A stretch of DNA of 11,294 bases, from NCBI GenBank assembly GCA_016200725.1, contig JACQEE010000122.1:1-11294 (forward strand), given 5' to 3'. The notes under the pieces were generated by a model. It did no database searches, was not told where the DNA came from, and saw nothing but the letters and a program-made list of their open reading frames with translations. The position numbers were made by a program, and so were the translations under genes. Below, in pieces: positions 6,971-11,294 of the stretch. This DNA is from Chloroflexota bacterium. Lineage in GTDB: Bacteria > Chloroflexota > Dehalococcoidia > SHYB01. How positions within the stretch are numbered: the first letter of the stretch is position 1; each line of letters starts with the position of its first letter.

Positions 6971-8023
6971 ATGGCGAATCCGCTTACATCGCAAGCGCAT
7001 GGCGTCGATGACGACCTCGAGGCCGTTTACCAGTACGCCAGTGACCAAGGCTGGATCGATGGTTTGCCCATCATCCCGCCCACGAAAGAGCGCGTCGAGC
7101 GCATGATCGCGGGCTCGAAGCGCCCAGCCGCGGATGTCGTCTCCGTGGTCCCGCCGAACCAGGCGCCGGCCACTATCGAAAAGGTAGCCATCAACGCCGT
7201 GATGGCCGGCTGCAAGCCCGAGTACATGCCCGTCATCGTCACCGCGCTCGAGGCCGCGGCGGACCCCAAGTTCAACCTCTACGCACTCAACACGACCACA
7301 AGCAGCGTTAGTCCTTATCTCATTGTGAACGGGCCGATTCGCAACCAACTAAACATCAACGGCGGCTACAGCGCCTTTGGCGGCGGCAACTTCCGCGCGA
7401 ACGCCACCATCGGCCGCGCAGTCCGCCTCGTCATGCGCAACGTCGGCGGCGCCATCGAAGGCCTCGTCAGCAAGTCCACGATGGGGCAGCCTGGGCGCAT
7501 CACCGCCTGCGTCGCCGAGTGGGAGGAGAAGAGCCCGTGGCCGCCGCTCCACGTCCAGCGCGGCTTCAAACTCGAGCAGAGCACCGTCACGGTCTTCGGC
7601 TCGCAGGGCACGCTGAACGTGCAGGACACGCAGTGCAAGACGGCGAAGGCGCTGCTCACTGTGATCGCCCACTCCATCGACATCTCGGCGAGCAACAAAG
7701 TCCTGGGGCGGGCCGGGGCGGGCGAAATCCTGCTCGCGCTGTGCCCAGACTTCTCGTGGATCGTTTCCCGCGACGGCTGGTCGGTGGAGGATGCGAAGCA
7801 GTTCCTCTACGAGGAGACGAAGGCGATCCCGCTGAGCCGCTTCCCGCCGGAGTTGCTGCCGCGCATGGAGGCGAACGGTCGCATCGTCAACGGCGTGGTG
7901 CCGCTCTGCGAGCGGCCCGACCAGTTCATCGTCATCACCGCGGGCGGTCTCGGAGGCCTGCACGCCATCGCCTGCCACCCGTTCGCCGAGGGCGCTTCGG
8001 TTACGCGGGCGATCCCGACGTAG
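6971..8023 (+). CDS. Uncharacterised protein following the UGSC gene
   Basis: A 350-residue soluble protein that I cannot name. Visible features: DGLPIIPPTKERVERM at about 30-45; two small-residue strands with NTTTSSVSPYLIVNGPI near 107-123; a glycine-rich GGYSAFGGGNFRANATIGRA segment split over 131-150; ACVAEWEEKSPWPPLH at 179-194, which looks like an active-site-type motif; and ITAGGLGGLHA near 322-332. Cysteines occur at 81, 180, 222, 258, 313 and 335. The pattern looks well conserved rather than degenerate. The start at 6971 has AGAGG about 7 nt upstream and avoids the ATG inside the palindrome. Its position 125 bp after the UGSC selenoprotein suggests a functional partner, which is inference. 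It overlaps the convergent gene by 23 bp. Confidence 0.88.
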   Translation: MANPLTSQAHGVDDDLEAVYQYASDQGWIDGLPIIPPTKERVERMIAGSKRPAADVVSVVPPNQAPATIEKVAINAVMAGCKPEYMPVIVTALEAAADPKFNLYALNTTTSSVSPYLIVNGPIRNQLNINGGYSAFGGGNFRANATIGRAVRLVMRNVGGAIEGLVSKSTMGQPGRITACVAEWEEKSPWPPLHVQRGFKLEQSTVTVFGSQGTLNVQDTQCKTAKALLTVIAHSIDISASNKVLGRAGAGEILLALCPDFSWIVSRDGWSVEDAKQFLYEETKAIPLSRFPPELLPRMEANGRIVNGVVPLCERPDQFIVITAGGLGGLHAIACHPFAEGASVTRAIPT

Positions 8024-8546
8024 CCCGTTCCTTCTCCCACGCCGCCTTGAAGTTCCGCTCCGCCCACTTCACCGCCTCGGCAACCTTCGGCAGCACCGAC
8101 TCGATGGCCTTGCGGTCGACCTTCTTCGCGAGTTCGGGCTGCCCTTCGTGTCGCAGGATTTCGGGCAAGCGGTTCGTGAGGCACCACACCGCCCACTGCA
8201 TCGCGTCGCCGGTGGTCACCGGGTCGAGCAGCACACGCGCCTGGGCATTCTCGTTCTGGAACACATAGTGATAGTGCGGCTGCGCGTCGAAGACATCGAG
8301 GCGGAAGTGCTCGCGAAGGTCATTGTCGAGCACGTAGATGGAGACGCCGCCGTCGTCATTGTGCTTGTAACCGGACGTCTTCACGCGGGGGTAGCCGACT
8401 TTCGCCAGATACTCGTCCGCTATCTTCTCGGTCAGGATGCGGTGGCCGACGCCGATGGTGATAGCGCCTGCGGGGATGTACCGCGTGTCCTCCGGGATGA
8501 TGGTGATCGGCGGGAACGGCTGTCGCTTCCCAATCTCCTCGTGCAT
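8001..8546 (-). CDS. Hypothetical protein, unknown family
   Basis: A 181-residue soluble protein without signal peptide or membrane segment; I do not recognise the family. It has an N-terminal ITIIPEDTRYIPAGAITIGVGHR block, a central DDGGVSIYVLDN strand, a histidine cluster in AQPHYHYVFQNE, and a C-terminal helical part rich in Lys, Glu and Ala. The start at 8546 is preferred over the in-frame ATG at 8570 because AAGGAGG lies five bases upstream and the promoter candidate would place the transcript start near 8571. Its last 23 bp overlap the end of the convergent gene at 6971-8023. GC-rich codon use and the good ribosome binding site support a real gene. Confidence 0.85.
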   Translation of the reverse strand: MHEEIGKRQPFPPITIIPEDTRYIPAGAITIGVGHRILTEKIADEYLAKVGYPRVKTSGYKHNDDGGVSIYVLDNDLREHFRLDVFDAQPHYHYVFQNENAQARVLLDPVTTGDAMQWAVWCLTNRLPEILRHEGQPELAKKVDRKAIESVLPKVAEAVKWAERNFKAAWEKERATSGSPA

Positions 8547-8577
8547 GTCCGCCTCCTTGCCCAGTGTCATTGGACGC

Positions 8578-8607
8578 AGTGTAGGCCAGCGCGCGGACAG
8601 GAGTCAA
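8578..8607 (-). promoter_or_regulatory. Candidate sigma70-type promoter for the 8546 gene
   Basis: On the minus strand TTGACT (8607-8602) and TACACT (8583-8578) are spaced by 18 nt. Transcription would start near 8571, which supports the ATG at 8546 as the start codon. Confidence 0.5.
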
Positions 8608-8612
8608 CGCCT

Positions 8613-8649
8613 CCCCGTTCGTCCTTCGACAGGCTCATGACGAACGGGG
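8613..8649 (-). terminator. Strong hairpin directly after the glutaredoxin-propeller stop
   Basis: CCCCGTTCGTC (8613-8623) and GACGAACGGGG (8639-8649) form a perfect 11-bp stem with a 15-nt loop containing CTTCGACAGGCTCAT. It begins two bases past the TAA at 8653-8651. The loop belongs to the same broad class of TTCGAC...GCTCA repeats as 6865-6883. It lacks a U-run, so it may block RNA decay rather than terminate. Confidence 0.55.
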
Positions 8650-8650
8650 G

Positions 8651-9937
8651 TTAGCCGAGCAGTGCCATGCCGCGCGGCCCGCGACCCACCTTGATGACCG
8701 ACCGCGTCGCACCAGTGAGCGCGTCGAACATATACACGGCGCCTTCGTCGTAGCAGGAGACGTAGAGCACCTCGTGGCGCGGGTCCACCAGCATCGCGCG
8801 AGCGCCGCTGCCGACCTTCACTGACGAGGCCTCGGCTGTGCCTCGTAGGTGTGCGCCGGTCGCGCCGTCGCGGTACTCGATGATCTGGTTGCCGAAGCAG
8901 GAGACGTAGACGATCGAGCGCGAGGGGTGCGCAGCGATCGCGAACGGCGTTGGCGCGGTCGGCAGCACTGAGCGCTCGCGGGTACCGAAGAGCAGTTGGC
9001 CTGAGTGTGCGTCGTACAGGGCGAGGCCGTCGGCAGCACCGAGTGCCTCGGGGACGTAGAGGATGCGCTTGTCGTGGCTCAACGCGACGCCGCGGCCACG
9101 ACCGATCTTGATCGTCGACGCTTCGAGCGTACCACGCGCGGGTTGCATGGTGATCGCGTCGTAGAGCACGACGGCGCCTTCGCGCAGACGGACGAACAAC
9201 ACGCCGCGCGCCGCGTCCAGCGCCGCGATCCCCGGCTGACCGGGCACGGCGAACTGCGATCGTTCCAACGACCCACGCGCATAACCGCCCGTCCGCGCAT
9301 CGAACAGCGTGATGCTGCGCGATTCCGAATTCGTTACGTAAACCAACGGCTCCTTGGGATGCGCCAACGCGTAGAGCGGCATCGCGCCCGTCGCCACGGT
9401 CGACGCTTCGAGCGAGCCGTGCAGATACCCCGCGTCGCGCAGCGAGAGCCACGTCATCGTCCCGGCCTCGTAACTCACCACAACGGCGGTGCCGAATGGC
9501 GTCGCCTCGACCACGATCGGATTCCCCGGCACGGCGATGCCGCTCGTCTCCAGTGACTCGCCGAGATAACGGCCCGTAGGCGCGTGGAGCAGCGTGACGG
9601 TGTCGTCGAGGAAGTTCGTCACGGCGATGGCTTCGGCGATCGGCGCTCTGGCGGCCAGCCGCACCTTCGACTCGCGCTTGGCCTGCACACCGGTCGTCGA
9701 CAGCCCAGCCCACTCGAGCGCGGCGGTCAGCCCCTTGCGATCGAAGCCCCAGTGCGCCTTGCCGCCGATCACCGTCAGCGGCGATGCGCCTGTCCCAAAC
9801 GCGGCCGCCTCGCTCCGGTTCGCCGGATCGGTGAGCAGCCGCGCGTCATAGGAGACGCCGTTCTGTGAAAGCCACGCTTTCACCAGTTCGCAGACGCCTC
9901 AGCCGGGCATCGCATAGATGGTCACGGGGGCGGGCAT
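8651..9937 (-). CDS. Glutaredoxin-like selenoprotein fused to a seven-repeat beta-propeller (Sec encoded by UGA at 9901-9899)
   Basis: A 428-residue protein if the in-frame UGA at codon 13 is selenocysteine. Residues 1-20 read MPAPVTIYAMPG-U-GVCELVK: a glutaredoxin start (V-T-I-Y-x-x-P) with the usual C-x-x-C changed to U13-G-V-C16. The rest of the fold follows: helix WLSQNGVSYDARLL, cis-Pro segment GASPLTVIGG, and HWGFDRKGL, ending near residue 78. Residues ~90-428 hold seven repeats of about 47 residues marked by GSLEAS-like motifs (SLETS, SLEAS, SLERS, TLEAS, TRERS, TAEAS, then a shortened last copy) alternating with strands such as LVYVTNSES and VLYVSCYDEG, as in YVTN/YncE-like propellers. 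No signal peptide is seen, so a cytoplasmic location is likely. The ATG at 9937 has AGGAG five bases upstream. A standard caller would start at GTG 9883 and lose the active site. Role inferred: thiol/selenol oxidoreductase with a binding or scaffold domain. Confidence 0.92.
9865..9883 (-). promoter_or_regulatory. Bacterial SECIS-like hairpin in the glutaredoxin-propeller gene
   Basis: On the minus strand GTGAAAGC (9883-9876) pairs perfectly with GCTTTCAC (9872-9865) around the loop GTG. The loop starts 23 nt after the UGA and begins with G, fitting the known bacterial SECIS rules. The loop is the same GTG as in the UGSC gene. Confidence 0.8.
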
Positions 9938-9951
9938 GTCCACTCCTGTTG

Positions 9952-9980
9952 TTGGCTGTCATTATAGGCGGTGCTAGAAT
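9952..9980 (+). promoter_or_regulatory. Candidate promoter for the 10006 amidohydrolase
   Basis: TTGGCT (9952-9957) and TAGAAT (9975-9980) are spaced by 17 nt, and the -10 is extended (TGCTAGAAT). Transcription would start near 9987, about 20 nt before the ATG. Confidence 0.5.
9961..9966 (-). promoter_or_regulatory. Candidate -10 element for the glutaredoxin-propeller gene
   Basis: TATAAT on the minus strand (9966-9961) is a perfect -10, placed 23 nt before the ATG at 9937. No good -35 is seen. It lies inside the spacer of the plus-strand promoter at 9952-9980, so the two would compete. Confidence 0.45.
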
Positions 9981-10005
9981 CGCCTCGACTCACCTGGAGC
10001 AAGCC

Positions 10006-11294
10006 ATGATCGATTACAACCTGATCTCATCTGACGACCACATGGACCTGAACTACGTGCCGAAGGACATGTGGCTCAAGCGGCTGCCCACCAAGTACCG
10101 CGATGCTGCGCCGCGCGTCGTGGACAACTCGTGGGTGTGCGAAGGCCAGCGCCTCGGCTTCTACGGCACGCGGCGTGGGACGTTCATCTCCACCTTCGAC
10201 CGCGCTGGCGTGCCCGAGGAGCCCGAGCCTGGCGTCTTCCGTCCCGCCTCTGGGAAATACCGTCTGCAGGACATGGACCGCGATGCCATCGACGCAACGG
10301 TGATTTACGGCCTCGCGGGCTTCCTTGCCTTCAAAGACCTGGCGCTCAAGTCGGCATGCCTCGCCGCCTACAACGAGTGGGTCGCCGAAGACCTGTGCGG
10401 GTACAACGCCAAACGCCTGCTCGGCATCGCGCTGCTGCCCGCCCACGATGTCCAGGCCGCGGCCGCCGAGGCGCGTCACGCAGCGAAGTTGGGGCTGCCT
10501 GGAGTCATGTTCGACGTCTACCACGCCGTCGAGCGCGTCGGCAGCCGCATCTGGGACCCGCTCTGGGATGTTTGTGAAGAGACCGGCCTCGTCGTCTCCT
10601 TCCACACCGGCGGCGGCATGTACAGCGTGAAGACGACGCCCGGCTCGTGGGAGATGATGGCCACCGTCGTCGTGCTGCCACTGCAACTCGACGAGGCAAT
10701 CTGCAACGTCGTCTTCGCGGGCACGCTCGAGCGCCATCCGAAGTTGAAAGTGATCGTCGCCGAGTCGGGCATCGGCTGGCTGCCCTACCTCATCGAGCGG
10801 ATGGACTACGAGCACAAGCGCTACTTCGACACCGTGAAGGACCATCGGAACCAGCACCTGCCCAGCGAACTCGTGCGCCGCCAGATGTGGTTCTCCTTCG
10901 AGCACGACGACATCGGCACGAAGATGGTGCCGCTCATCGGCGAGGACATCGTCACGTGGGCCTCCGACTATCCGCACGGCGACACGACGTTCCCGCATTC
11001 GAAGAAGGCCGTCGAGGAGATGTTCGCCGGCGTGGACGCGGGCATCACGCGCAAGGTCGTGCGCTTTGGCTTGAACGCGCCCGACCATCCGGGCGATTTC
11101 GGTCTGATCAACACGAACGGCATGGCCTGGCTGGTGCGCGCCATGGAGTCGGACGAAACGCTCAAACGCCGCAAGGACGAGGCAGAGGAAATCATCATCC
11201 AGCGCCTGATGCCGGCCGACGCCTTGCGCATCCGCGGCCGCCACAACGCCTCGAATGCGCTGGCCGCCTTGGCGCTGGCCACAGCGGCGGGCTA
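10006..11294 (+). CDS. PF04909 amidohydrolase, runs into MurD-like sequence and off the window
   Basis: Metal-dependent TIM-barrel amidohydrolase, paralogue of the gene at 4120. Visible landmarks: D-D-H at 10-12, YRLQDMDRDAIDATVIYG, barrel histidine in SFHTGG (His200), AESGIGWLPYLIERMD, RRQMWFSFEHDDIG, and metal ligand Asp321 in ASDYPHGDTTFPHS. After about residue 350 the expected C-terminal helix (compare DNARELYKI of the paralogue) is replaced by unrelated MurD-like sequence, still in frame. The frame is open to the last base; the final partial codon begins with TA. The ATG has GGAG six bases upstream. The amidohydrolase part itself (10006 to about 11064) looks intact; the joined tail is probably not native. 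Confidence 0.88.
   Translation, partial: MIDYNLISSDDHMDLNYVPKDMWLKRLPTKYRDAAPRVVDNSWVCEGQRLGFYGTRRGTFISTFDRAGVPEEPEPGVFRPASGKYRLQDMDRDAIDATVIYGLAGFLAFKDLALKSACLAAYNEWVAEDLCGYNAKRLLGIALLPAHDVQAAAAEARHAAKLGLPGVMFDVYHAVERVGSRIWDPLWDVCEETGLVVSFHTGGGMYSVKTTPGSWEMMATVVVLPLQLDEAICNVVFAGTLERHPKLKVIVAESGIGWLPYLIERMDYEHKRYFDTVKDHRNQHLPSELVRRQMWFSFEHDDIGTKMVPLIGEDIVTWASDYPHGDTTFPHSKKAVEEMFAGVDAGITRKVVRFGLNAPDHPGDFGLINTNGMAWLVRAMESDETLKRRKDEAEEIIIQRLMPADALRIRGRHNASNALAALALATAAG
11056..11294 (+). other. murD: MurD-like fragment (UDP-N-acetylmuramoylalanine-D-glutamate ligase), probable chimeric join
   Basis: In the frame of the preceding amidohydrolase, residues 351-429 read VVRFGLNAPDHPGDFGLI, NGMAWLVRA, a charged linker, then LMPADALRIRGRHNASNALAALALATAAG. 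FGLI-x-x-NG-x-x-WL and L-x-I-x-G-x-HN-x-x-NALAALAL are hallmarks of the MurD central and ligase region. The wording and the charged insert resemble Burkholderiales MurD as I remember them. Neither end of MurD is present: its N-terminal UMA- and ATP-binding parts are missing. This fits a misjoined contig end better than a real fusion. The join lies near 11056-11065, where both families can carry R-K-V-V-R-like residues. Confidence 0.8.

Noticed and set aside
7519..8268. 249-residue plus-strand open frame spanning the end of the 6971 gene
   Set aside because: It crosses two real genes in other frames and is low in recognisable motifs.
8651..9883. Starting the propeller protein at the GTG codon at 9883
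   Set aside because: It would remove the glutaredoxin active site and has no ribosome binding site, while the ATG at 9937 has AGGAG at ideal spacing.
10027..11244. 405-residue minus-strand open frame opposite the second amidohydrolase
   Set aside because: The plus strand has clear PF04909 motifs; the antisense frame is a composition artefact.

Overview
This is a GC-rich bacterial window, probably from a metagenomic contig. Gene content (two ACMSD-type amidohydrolases, a D-aminoacylase-like amidohydrolase, a carboxymuconolactone decarboxylase relative, a tandem UspA, a UGSC-family protein) and two intergenic palindromic repeat types suggest an uncultured lineage such as Chloroflexota/Dehalococcoidia. 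That assignment is inference from remembered genome style; there is no marker gene.

The main result is that two genes are each interrupted by one in-frame UGA that almost certainly encodes selenocysteine. (1) Plus strand 6288-6845: a 185-residue UGSC-family protein, with UGA as codon 98 in the motif U-G-S-C. (2) Minus strand 9937-8651: a 428-residue protein with a glutaredoxin-like N-terminus whose active site reads U-G-V-C (UGA is codon 13), fused to a C-terminal beta-propeller of seven ~47-residue repeats. Each UGA is followed, at 19 and 23 nt, by a perfect hairpin with a GUG loop, as expected for a bacterial SECIS. A standard gene caller would split or truncate both genes.

Layout. 1-1258 (minus): 5' part of an N-acyl-D-amino-acid deacylase-like amidohydrolase, cut by the window edge. 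1259-1994: divergent non-coding region with a 21-nt palindromic repeat, an 11-nt tandem repeat, another palindrome and two outward promoters. 1995-3301 (plus): alpha/beta hydrolase and DUF2199 protein. 3412-3957: CMD/AhpD-like protein. 4120-6845: PF04909 amidohydrolase, tandem UspA and the UGSC selenoprotein. 6971-8023: conserved-looking protein of unknown function. 8546-8001 (minus): unknown protein, overlapping the previous gene tail to tail. 9937-8651 (minus): glutaredoxin-propeller selenoprotein. 10006-11294 (plus): second PF04909 amidohydrolase, divergent from the previous gene.

The last ~240 bases are anomalous. The amidohydrolase frame runs without a break into sequence that reads as the middle of MurD, in a form resembling Burkholderiales. 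An assembly chimera at the contig edge is the likeliest explanation.

Taken together the genes look like a hydrolytic/decarboxylating catabolic set for small organic acids, esters or amides, accompanied by thiol/selenol redox proteins. No substrate can be assigned. Expression of the two selenoproteins needs SelA/B/C/D encoded elsewhere.
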